NCBI GenBank assembly: GCA_964465665.1
Contig: CAYXKM010000174.1
Coordinates: 1-14,129, forward strand
Direction of reading: 5' to 3'
DNA length: 14,129 nt
From: JAKEGN01 sp964465665
Lineage (GTDB): Bacteria > Pseudomonadota > Gammaproteobacteria > Steroidobacterales > Woeseiaceae
The position numbers and the translations under genes were made by a program. The notes under the pieces are model-generated. The model was not told the origin of the DNA, made no database searches, and was given only the letters and a program-made list of their open reading frames with translations. Positions 1 to 6,378 of the stretch are shown here, piece by piece. The stretch's first letter is position 1. Each line of letters begins with the position of its first letter.

Positions 1-1182
1 GTGCCCGAGTCTGCCGTTCTGCACCAGTGCCTCCTCGACGGCATCCAGCGATTGCCTGATCGCGCCGTCGCCGATGGCATGGAAGTGCACCTGGAAACCC
101 TCGGCGTCGAGTTTTGCAACGACCTGCTTCAGCAATTCCGGGTCGACCATGGGTATGCCCCGGGTATTGCTCGGCACTAGGTAAGGTTCGAGCAGAACGG
201 CGGTGTAATTCTCCATGACACCGTCCTGCATGATCTTGACCGTTCGTGCATCGATCAGACCGGCTGTGTATTTGTCCCGCAAAGCAACCAGATCCGCCAC
301 CTGTCCCATGTCCCGGTCACGGTCCCACCATATCGAGCCGACGACGCGCAGGCTGAGTTGGCCGCGATCTTCCAGTGTCTTGTAAGCTCGCAGCGAATCT
401 TCGTCGACGCTCGCATCCTGGATGGAGGTAATGCCGTACTCATTCAGCATCCTGACAGAGTAAAACAATCCGGCAATGCGATCCTCGTCGGTGGTCGCCG
501 GGATATGGTTCCTTAGCAGCTTCTGCGCGCCCTCCTGCAGGCTGCCGATCGGCTCTCCCGTTTCCGGATCGCGATCGATGCGGCCATCTGCCGGGTCCGG
601 CGTGTCCTTGGTGATACCGGCGATATTCAATGCAACGCTGTTGGCCCAGCCCGTGTGCCCGTCCCGCGAGCTTAAGAATACCGGCCTGTCCGGGACCAGC
701 TCATCGAGTATGCTTTTGCTCGGCGCGCCGCCCGGGCCGAAGTCGGCCATCGACCAGCCGCCACCCAGTATCCACGGCGTATCCGGATTTGCAGCAGCAT
801 ACTCGGCGATTGCGGTGCGGTACGCGGCAACCCCCGTGAGCGCATTGAGATCGCAGGCAGAGGCTTCGACGCCACCGCCGATCGGATGCACGTGCACGTC
901 CTGCATGCCGGGCAACATCATACGACCCTTGAGGTCGACAACCGCAGTGTTCGAACCGATGTGCTTTGCCGCGCCATCGTTCGTGCCGACATAGACTATG
1001 CGTCCGCCGCTGACTGCAACGGCTTCCGCCCACGATTGTTCTGCATCCACAGTGTAGATGCGGCCGTTTCGGTACACGGTGTCAGCACCCGGTGCGTCCG
1101 GCTGGCCCTCGCCGCACGCAGCGAGAACGACTGAAAGCACAAAAAGGAGGGTAAGCCGAATGCGCAGGGAAGCAGAATTCAT
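1..1182 (-). CDS. Amidohydrolase family 3 (YtcJ-like) lipoprotein, 3' end missing
   Basis: This is a metal-dependent hydrolase of the amidohydrolase superfamily, the YtcJ/amidohydrolase-3 branch, which cleaves amide or related C-N bonds; the substrate cannot be told. Seen: ATG at 1182 followed by 394 open codons to the window edge, against roughly 550-600 for the family, so the C-terminus is missing. Residues 1-23 form a lipoprotein signal (basic start, hydrophobic core, lipobox LAAC with Cys23), which implies a membrane-anchored periplasmic enzyme. The metal-binding HxH motif (DVHVHP, H97 and H99) follows the strand ending MLPGM. The family block with K316 and D320 (VKIMQDGVMEN) and the HAIGDGA motif (H368) come later. 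A GGAG Shine-Dalgarno lies 10 bases before the ATG. It is divergent from the hydrolase gene at 1339. Family assignment is secure; specificity is not. Confidence 0.9.
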   Translation of the reverse strand, partial: MNSASLRIRLTLLFVLSVVLAACGEGQPDAPGADTVYRNGRIYTVDAEQSWAEAVAVSGGRIVYVGTNDGAAKHIGSNTAVVDLKGRMMLPGMQDVHVHPIGGGVEASACDLNALTGVAAYRTAIAEYAAANPDTPWILGGGWSMADFGPGGAPSKSILDELVPDRPVFLSSRDGHTGWANSVALNIAGITKDTPDPADGRIDRDPETGEPIGSLQEGAQKLLRNHIPATTDEDRIAGLFYSVRMLNEYGITSIQDASVDEDSLRAYKTLEDRGQLSLRVVGSIWWDRDRDMGQVADLVALRDKYTAGLIDARTVKIMQDGVMENYTAVLLEPYLVPSNTRGIPMVDPELLKQVVAKLDAEGFQVHFHAIGDGAIRQSLDAVEEALVQNGRLGH

Positions 1183-1338
1183 GAACGGTGTACTCCGTGG
1201 ATTGTTGGTTCGGCAAATAATGGTAAAAAAACGGCGCCGGGACGCTGCCCCGGGCAGCTCTTGCTGCGCGGCCGGGCTTTCGCTTGTGCCTGCGTGCGGC
1301 TCATCGGAGAATGCCATACGTCGTCCGGGGAGTAAGCC
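1183..1338. promoter_or_regulatory. Divergent intergenic region with GC-rich palindrome
   Basis: These 156 bases separate two divergent genes and must hold their promoters, but I could not identify convincing -35/-10 pairs. A 15-base palindrome (GCTGCCC-C-GGGCAGC, 1244-1258) and a CGGCGCCG palindrome (1232-1239) lie next to a run of seven A (1225-1231). On the leftward strand this reads as GC-rich stems followed by T7, loosely like a terminator or leader hairpin for the amidohydrolase transcript. The stems are not directly abutted to the T-run, so this is only a suggestion. The Shine-Dalgarno of the rightward gene is GGGGAG at 1327-1332. Confidence 0.4.
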
Positions 1339-2466
1339 ATGTTTCGTATTGTGACATTGTGGGTTCTGCTCTGTCCGCTGACGGCATTTGCCGCACCGCG
1401 GACCGAAAACGTAATTCTGGTGACGCTGGACGGTGTACGCGTCGAGGAACTGTTTTCGGGCATGGATGCGGCGATTGCCGCCAGTACGGCCGAAGACGAT
1501 TACTCGGACATCGAGGTCTCCCGCGAGCGTTACTGGCGCAAGTCCGCCGAAGAACGGCGTCTGGCGCTCTTGCCGTTCTTCTGGGGAACGTTGGCGCCGC
1601 TCGGCGTGGTCCTCGGCAACGCCGAGCACGGCAGCCGGGTCAAGGTTCGCAACGCGATCAAGTGGTCATCGCCTGGCTATATCGAAATCATGACTGGCGC
1701 GCCGCAGCCTGACGTCGTCGACAACACGCTGGTGCGATACCCGTACCGGACCATTGCCGAATATATCGCAACCGAACTCAATCTGGAGAAATCACAGGTT
1801 GCGCAGTTCGGTTCCTGGGACGGCTTCAAACTGACTGCCTCGAGCCAGGACGATGCATTCGTGATGAACGGCGCATACGAAGCGCTGCCGCCGGACCTGT
1901 CGACTCCCGAGATGGACACGCTGGTTGCACTGCGAAAGGACATACAGGGACTCTGGGAAGAAAGCAGCAACGATGTGCTGACGTATCGCCTGGCGCAAGC
2001 TTACCTGGTTCGCCACAAACCACGTTTTCTCTGGCTGGGCTTGAGCCAGTCGGATGACTGGGCACATGCCGCCCGCTACGACCGCCTGCTCGATTACCTG
2101 CACCTCGCAGACCGGCTCCTGTCGGAACTGTGGGCAACAGTGCCGGCGGACGACGCCTATCGCGACAACACGACTCTGATAATTACGACTGATCATGGCC
2201 GCGGTCGCGCACCGGACGACTGGATGGAACATGACGAGACGATTGCCGGCAGCGAGGATATCTGGATTGCCGTTGTCGGCCCCGACACGCCAGCGACCGG
2301 CGAAGCGCGCCGGTTAGCGACGGTCTACCAGGGAGATGTCGCGCCGACCATCGCACGACTCCTGCAACTGGACCCGCAGGATTTCAACCAGCAGGCCGGA
2401 CCGCCAATCGCCGCAGTGTTTGGCAACGCAGATTCCAGCGACACGGCAGAAGATTCCCGGCAGTGA
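1339..2466 (+). CDS. Secreted alkaline phosphatase superfamily hydrolase (phosphodiesterase/sulfatase-like)
   Basis: This 375-residue protein belongs to the alkaline phosphatase superfamily, whose members hydrolyse phosphate or sulfate esters with two bound metals. Seen: a signal peptide (about residues 1-19, ending TAFA), so it is probably periplasmic. D31 in VTLDGVR is the first metal ligand. A block at 110-120 (SSPGYIEIMTG) aligns with the TFPNHY..VTG nucleophile block of nucleotide pyrophosphatases, which puts Ser110 at the nucleophile position. D239 and H243 (DDWAH) match the D-x-x-G-H metal motif, and D285-H286 lie in TTDHGRG. H298 may be the last ligand. The sulfatase CxPxR formylglycine motif is absent, so a true arylsulfatase is unlikely. 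The ATG has GGGGAG six bases upstream. The stop overlaps the next gene by four bases, indicating one operon. Substrate unknown. Confidence 0.85.
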   Translation: MFRIVTLWVLLCPLTAFAAPRTENVILVTLDGVRVEELFSGMDAAIAASTAEDDYSDIEVSRERYWRKSAEERRLALLPFFWGTLAPLGVVLGNAEHGSRVKVRNAIKWSSPGYIEIMTGAPQPDVVDNTLVRYPYRTIAEYIATELNLEKSQVAQFGSWDGFKLTASSQDDAFVMNGAYEALPPDLSTPEMDTLVALRKDIQGLWEESSNDVLTYRLAQAYLVRHKPRFLWLGLSQSDDWAHAARYDRLLDYLHLADRLLSELWATVPADDAYRDNTTLIITTDHGRGRAPDDWMEHDETIAGSEDIWIAVVGPDTPATGEARRLATVYQGDVAPTIARLLQLDPQDFNQQAGPPIAAVFGNADSSDTAEDSRQ

Positions 2467-3752
2467 GGCCGCCGGTGGCGGGCAGCGCGGAGCACACCGC
2501 TTCCTATTACGCCGCGACGGCGAATGACTTTCGCGAGTATCCGATGCTCCGCGGCGCGGTGAGTGCCGACGTCTGTGTCGTCGGCGCCGGTTACACCGGG
2601 ATCTCCACGGCAATATGCCTCGCCGAGCGCGGTTATGACGTTTGCATTGTCGAAGCCAATCGCGTGGGCTGGGGCGCATCCGGCAGGAACGGCGGACAGA
2701 TGATTGCCGGCATCAGCGGCGAACAGCGCATCGCGAGGCACCACGGCCCCGGGATCGAAAAACTGCTGTGGGACATGCGCTGGGCGGGTCACCGGATCAT
2801 TCGTGAACGTGTTGCGAAATACGGCATCGAATGCGATCTCAAATCCGGCTATCTGGATGTGGCAATAAAGGCGCGGCACCTGCGGGACCTGGACGCCGAC
2901 TTCCGCAGGATGTCAGCGCATGGATGCAACGGGGAATTCCGCCTCCTGTCCCGCCAGGAAACCCGCACGATGCTCGGCACCGAAGCCTACTGCGGCGCGC
3001 TGCTGATCATGGATAACGGTCACCTGCACCCACTGAATCTTTGCACCGGCGAAGCCCGGGCTGCGGTCTCGCTGGGCGTGAAACTGTATGAACGTTCGCC
3101 GGTGGCAACGATCGTTAACGGCAGCACGGCATCGGTTGTTACCGGCGAAGGATGCGTCAAAGCGAGATTTGTCGTGATCGCGGGCAATGCCTATCAGCAA
3201 TTCAACACCCGGTTGCGCGCGCAGTTCTTCCCGGTACGCAGTTACATCATTGCAACGGAGCCGCTGACACCGGCACAGGTCGCCGAAGTCAACCCGCGGG
3301 ATGTTGCCATCTGCGATCCGAACTTTATCCTGGAGTATTTTCGCCTGAGCGCCGACAAGCGCCTGCTGTTCGGCGGGCGCTGCAATTATTTCGGTGAGGA
3401 TCCGGGAATAATTCGCACTCAACTGCGGCCGCGGATGCAGCGCGTCTACCCGCAACTGACAGGCATCGGCATCGATTTCGCCTGGGGCGGGACCATCGGC
3501 GTGCCGCTCAACCGCGTACCCCAGCTCGGACGAATCACGCCTAACATATTGTATGCACAGGGATATTCTGGCCACGGGGTGAATGTCACGCACCTCGTCG
3601 GCGAGATTCTCGCTGATGCCGTCAGCGGGACGCTGGAACGATTCGACGTCTTCGCCAGCATCAAGCCGATACGCATTCCCGGTGCCTGGCTGTTCGCCAA
3701 CCAGATGGTGTCGCTCGGCATGCTGTACTACAGGCTGAAAGACAAGCTTTGA
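2463..3752 (+). CDS. FAD-dependent amine oxidoreductase (DAO family, PuuB-like)
   Basis: This 429-residue flavoprotein is of the D-amino-acid-oxidase (DAO) superfamily and resembles gamma-glutamylputrescine oxidoreductase (PuuB/OrdL type), which oxidises an amine with FAD. Seen: the family's N-terminal SYYAAT segment (14-19); the dinucleotide-binding GAGYTG (41-46) after strand VCVV; E64 at the end of the second strand for the ribose; the GWGASGRNGGQ block (69-79) typical of this branch; and the C-terminal FAD contact GYSGHGVN, ending with the characteristic MLYYRL. Length is normal for PuuB. The start is a GTG in a GTGA overlap with the preceding stop, and the Shine-Dalgarno is poor, so translation is probably coupled. 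No glutamylputrescine synthetase or other putrescine genes are present, so the substrate may be another amine. It is cytoplasmic: no signal peptide is seen. Confidence 0.88.
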   Translation: MRPPVAGSAEHTASYYAATANDFREYPMLRGAVSADVCVVGAGYTGISTAICLAERGYDVCIVEANRVGWGASGRNGGQMIAGISGEQRIARHHGPGIEKLLWDMRWAGHRIIRERVAKYGIECDLKSGYLDVAIKARHLRDLDADFRRMSAHGCNGEFRLLSRQETRTMLGTEAYCGALLIMDNGHLHPLNLCTGEARAAVSLGVKLYERSPVATIVNGSTASVVTGEGCVKARFVVIAGNAYQQFNTRLRAQFFPVRSYIIATEPLTPAQVAEVNPRDVAICDPNFILEYFRLSADKRLLFGGRCNYFGEDPGIIRTQLRPRMQRVYPQLTGIGIDFAWGGTIGVPLNRVPQLGRITPNILYAQGYSGHGVNVTHLVGEILADAVSGTLERFDVFASIKPIRIPGAWLFANQMVSLGMLYYRLKDKL

Positions 3753-3773
3753 TTTCGGCAGTGACCTGCCCTG

Positions 3774-3796
3774 TAGGAGCGAGCAGTGCTCGCGAC
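3774..3796 (+). repeat. REP-like palindromic element, copy 1
   Basis: A 23-base unit: TAGGA, then a perfect 7+1+7 palindrome (GCGAGCA-G-TGCTCGC, 3779-3793), then GAC. It matches the style of the GTAGGAGC...GCGA REP elements common in gammaproteobacteria, which are thought to be spread by REP-associated tyrosine transposases; no such transposase gene is in the window. It begins about 20 bases after the oxidoreductase stop. Confidence 0.75.
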
Positions 3797-3821
3797 TGCC
3801 GTCTGGGTCGTTCGCTGCACG

Positions 3822-3836
3822 CCGGCGTCACGCCGG
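3822..3836. repeat. Short inverted repeat between the two REP copies
   Basis: A 6-bp perfect stem with a 3-base loop (CCGGCG-TCA-CGCCGG), lying between the two REP units. No T-run follows on either strand, so it is not a classic intrinsic terminator. It may be part of the composite REP structure. The rest of 3797-3924 contains no convincing gene. Confidence 0.4.
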
Positions 3837-3924
3837 GTATGCCTCTCACTCGGAAACCCGATCTCGCTCGAAGCAAACACCGTCGCGCCGCCGGCTTCGC
3901 GCGGTGGGCTTTGGGCTTGCGGTA

Positions 3925-3947
3925 TAGGAGCCTGCACTGCAGGCGAC
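3925..3947 (+). repeat. REP-like palindromic element, copy 2
   Basis: Same 23-base architecture and orientation as the copy at 3774-3796: TAGGA, a perfect 7+1+7 palindrome (GCCTGCA-C-TGCAGGC, 3930-3944), then GAC. The stem sequence differs from copy 1 but stays fully paired, so the changes are compensatory. It ends three bases from the stop codon of the leftward serine hydrolase gene and could form the 3' end of that transcript. Confidence 0.75.
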
Positions 3948-3950
3948 CGG

Positions 3951-5171
3951 TCATTGATCGAAGTACGCTGAAAGCGCCTTGAAGAACGCGTACTCATCTA
4001 CGCCTTCCAGGCCCACCGGCTTGGACTGCGCACTCCACATCGCCACCACGAGATCTCTCTCCGGATCGACGAACACGAACTGGCCGAAAATACCGATCGC
4101 GGCGTAACTCCTGTCATGCAATGGCCAGAGCATGTATCCATAATCCACTTTCTGCCCATTGATGATCTTGGGCGTGCTCGCTTCCTCGACCCAGCCCTCG
4201 GGAACGATACGCTCCCCATCGATGATGCCATCGTGGAGCAGGAACAAGCCGAAACGCGCGTAGTCGCGCAGCGTAGCCGACAGTCCGCTGCCGCCGACTT
4301 CGAGACCGTCCGGTGACTCGAGCCACCAGCTAGCGTCCGACTGCATTCCGAGCCGCGACCAGATCTTTTCGGAAAGGTAATCCGCGACGTGTTTGCCGGT
4401 TGCGGCAGCTACGAGCGCGCCGGCCAAGTGCGTCTCGCCGGTGCTGTAGTTCCAGCGCATTCCCGGTTCGGCGGCGCGTGGCAACGACGCCATCAGGTCG
4501 AGTATGTCACCCGGCCTCTGGGCAATCTGCGCTTCGAGCATCGCGCGACGGTCCGAGGACGGGTCGGTATAAGTTTCGCTCCACGCAACACCGGAGGCCA
4601 TTTGCAGCATCTGTCGCACGTTTACGCCGTCGTAGGCCGTGCCACGGAATCGCGGCAGATACTGTACGAGTGCATCGTCCAGGCTACCGATGTAGCCATC
4701 TTTGAAAGCCGCGCCGACAAGCGTTGCAGTCATTGATTTGACCACAGACATCGACATCCAGCGCGTGTTCTCGTCATTGCCCAGCAAGTATTTCTCGAAT
4801 CGGACCTCACCATCCTGGATGATCAGCAATCCACTCACCCGGTTGAGAGACAGCACGTCGTACAGGTCATAACTCGAACCGCCCGATTCGAATCGGAAAT
4901 CGTCAAACGGCAGGTCTCCGGCCGGAAGCACGGACACAGTTGCTCCACGTCGTACCGCGCGTGTCGGAAAAAGGCGGTCGATATTGCGAAAGGTGTTGAC
5001 CTGCACATCCGGGTAGAGTTTTCCGTCGTAAACCTGCCGGATATTGCCGATTGGTTCTGCCGCGTGCCGGTTTTGCGCTGTGTCGGCAACCGCGATGCCG
5101 GGCGCATGCACAAAAGCCAAGACAGCGATAACTGCCGAAACCCCGAATCGATGATTGCCGGTGCGAGACAT
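3951..5171 (-). CDS. Periplasmic serine hydrolase, beta-lactamase (class C / NylB-like) family
   Basis: This 406-residue protein is a serine hydrolase of the beta-lactamase/transpeptidase fold (family S12 and relatives such as 6-aminohexanoate-dimer hydrolase and esterases). Seen: an N-terminal signal peptide (about 1-29, ending AVA); the catalytic SxxK motif S142-V-V-K145 in WMSMSVVKSM; the second motif Y242-S-T in the YxN position; and G360-x-x-G363-Q364 in the KTG position, the arrangement found in NylB-like and esterase-like members rather than in true AmpC. A 110-residue N-terminal extension precedes the catalytic domain. The ATG has GGAG five bases upstream. It stands alone, divergent from the propeller gene at 5287. 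Ester or amide hydrolysis is likely; antibiotic resistance should not be assumed. Confidence 0.88.
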   Translation of the reverse strand: MSRTGNHRFGVSAVIAVLAFVHAPGIAVADTAQNRHAAEPIGNIRQVYDGKLYPDVQVNTFRNIDRLFPTRAVRRGATVSVLPAGDLPFDDFRFESGGSSYDLYDVLSLNRVSGLLIIQDGEVRFEKYLLGNDENTRWMSMSVVKSMTATLVGAAFKDGYIGSLDDALVQYLPRFRGTAYDGVNVRQMLQMASGVAWSETYTDPSSDRRAMLEAQIAQRPGDILDLMASLPRAAEPGMRWNYSTGETHLAGALVAAATGKHVADYLSEKIWSRLGMQSDASWWLESPDGLEVGGSGLSATLRDYARFGLFLLHDGIIDGERIVPEGWVEEASTPKIINGQKVDYGYMLWPLHDRSYAAIGIFGQFVFVDPERDLVVAMWSAQSKPVGLEGVDEYAFFKALSAYFDQ

Positions 5172-5184
5172 GATTGCTCCATCT

Positions 5185-5274
5185 ATTGCGCAATGTACCG
5201 TTGCGACAATCGTACTACGTCGTGATTTGGTGGGTTGCTGATTATCTATTACAGTCGCTCACACTGTCGCAACG
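5185..5274. promoter_or_regulatory. Divergent promoter region with repeated TTGCG/CGCAA sites
   Basis: The 115 bases between two divergent starts (5172-5286) carry a perfect 10-base palindrome ATTGCGCAAT (5185-5194) and a 10-bp inverted repeat CGTTGCGACA (5199-5208) / TGTCGCAACG (5265-5274). The two arms sit close to the opposite start codons. The shared TTGCG/CGCAA core suggests binding sites for a dimeric regulator controlling both genes. No regulator gene is nearby, and no clear -35/-10 pair was found. Confidence 0.4.
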
Positions 5275-5286
5275 ATCGGGATAATT

Positions 5287-6225
5287 GTGAAAACAAGACT
5301 GCCAAAACTCATCGCTACCTCGGTTGTCAGGGGCAGCCAGCAGGGCGAGAGTCATGGTGGCGTGTTCACTGTCGACTTCGAACGCCAGACGGGTGAGCAA
5401 CACGTTGACTGGAACACCAGCGATATCGATTTCACGGGCCGTGGCGCCGATCGTGGTCTTCGCGGCATTGCGTTCGACGACGAGGATATTTATATCGCCG
5501 CGAGCGACGAGCTATATTGCTACGATCGTGAATTCGCCATTCGCGAGTCATTTCGCAACCGGTACCTGAAGCATTGCCACGAAATCTGCGTCAAGGGCGA
5601 CCACCTGTTCCTGACTTCGACCGGCTTCGACAGCCTGCTGGCATTCAACCTCGAAACCCGCCGTTACGAGTGGGGTTTTCGGCTGCAGCAACAGTACGAT
5701 AAATGGACGGGCTATACCTTTGACCCGCGTTCGGACACCGGTCCCGCCGCAGTCAACGATTTTCACGTCAATATGGTGTATGTCGACGATTCCGGCATTT
5801 ATCTGAGCGGTCTCCGAACGGATGCGCTGCTGTTCCTCGACCACAACTGGCGGGTCAGCGAGGTTTGCAGTCTTCCACGGGGTACGCACAACGCACGACC
5901 GTGGCAGGGCGGCGTCGTGTTCAACGACACCCACGCGGATTGCGTCCGTTACGTGCCCCGGCAGGGACCGCCGCAGGCCTTCCGGATTGCACGGTACGAC
6001 GCATCGGAGATTCTGTATGCCGGGGTCGACGATTCAAAAATTGCCCGCCAGGCATTCGGTCGCGGATTGTGCACTATCGGCGATCGCTACATAGTCGCGG
6101 GATCATCACCGTCAACGATCACACTGTACGACCTTGAGCTCAACCGGCAAGTTGGTTCCGTCAACCTGTCGATGGACATCCGCAATGCTATTCACGGGCT
6201 GGAAGTTTGGCCATTCGAGGATTAG
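5287..6225 (+). CDS. Probable six-bladed beta-propeller protein of unknown function
   Basis: I cannot name this 312-residue protein. It has no signal peptide or membrane segment and reads as repeated short beta strands typical of a propeller (DDEDIYIAAS, GDHLFLTSTGFDSLLAFNL, DDSGIYLSG, IGDRYIVAGSSPSTITLYDL). A conserved-looking [R/H]-G/E/N-hydrophobic motif occurs once per putative blade: RGI 59, HEI 98, HVN 160, HNA 201, RGL 259, HGL 303, plus H23-G-G near the start. In known propellers such residues line the central channel and bind metal or substrate. It resembles in style DUF4915/TIGR03032-like proteins, which is only a recollection of pattern. The start is GTG at 5287 with a weak upstream purine stretch; no in-frame ATG occurs before residue 163. 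It ends just before a MITE-like element and terminator. Confidence 0.7.
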   Translation: MKTRLPKLIATSVVRGSQQGESHGGVFTVDFERQTGEQHVDWNTSDIDFTGRGADRGLRGIAFDDEDIYIAASDELYCYDREFAIRESFRNRYLKHCHEICVKGDHLFLTSTGFDSLLAFNLETRRYEWGFRLQQQYDKWTGYTFDPRSDTGPAAVNDFHVNMVYVDDSGIYLSGLRTDALLFLDHNWRVSEVCSLPRGTHNARPWQGGVVFNDTHADCVRYVPRQGPPQAFRIARYDASEILYAGVDDSKIARQAFGRGLCTIGDRYIVAGSSPSTITLYDLELNRQVGSVNLSMDIRNAIHGLEVWPFED

Positions 6226-6244
6226 ATGTCGCCCGCGAGAATTA

Positions 6245-6323
6245 TGGTGACAGTTACCCTAATGCCTTGCGTAAACGATTCGTACAGCGTATCTGATCAA
6301 CGGAATTAGGGTAACTGTCACCA
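6245..6323. mobile_element. MITE-like or REP-like element with 19-bp perfect inverted arms
   Basis: Left arm TGGTGACAGTTACCCTAAT (6245-6263) and right arm (6305-6323) are exact reverse complements over 19 bases, separated by 41 bases with no ORF. The total of 79 bases, the perfect arms and the intergenic position fit a small non-autonomous element. No target-site duplication is visible at the edges. An alternative is a large RNA hairpin serving the 3' end of the propeller transcript. Confidence 0.55.
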
Positions 6324-6327
6324 AAAG

Positions 6328-6354
6328 AAAAGGCCGGGACTCGCCCGGCCTTTT
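6328..6354. terminator. Bidirectional intrinsic terminator
   Basis: An 11-bp perfect stem AAAAGGCCGGG / CCCGGCCTTTT with the 5-base loop ACTCG. The A and T ends give a U-tract in both directions. It lies between the converging propeller and TonB-dependent receptor genes and should stop transcription from both. Confidence 0.9.
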
Positions 6355-6378
6355 CATTGCTTTGCTGCAGCTTCCGGC

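Noticed and set aside
476..994. A 172-codon open frame on the + strand
   Set aside because: It is a shadow of the leftward amidohydrolase gene, which carries the HxH and HAIGD motifs.
3753..3950. Small ORFs in the convergent gap (for example 3749-3982 and 3786-3971)
   Set aside because: They read through the REP palindromes or into the hydrolase gene, have no ribosome-binding site and show no protein-like composition.
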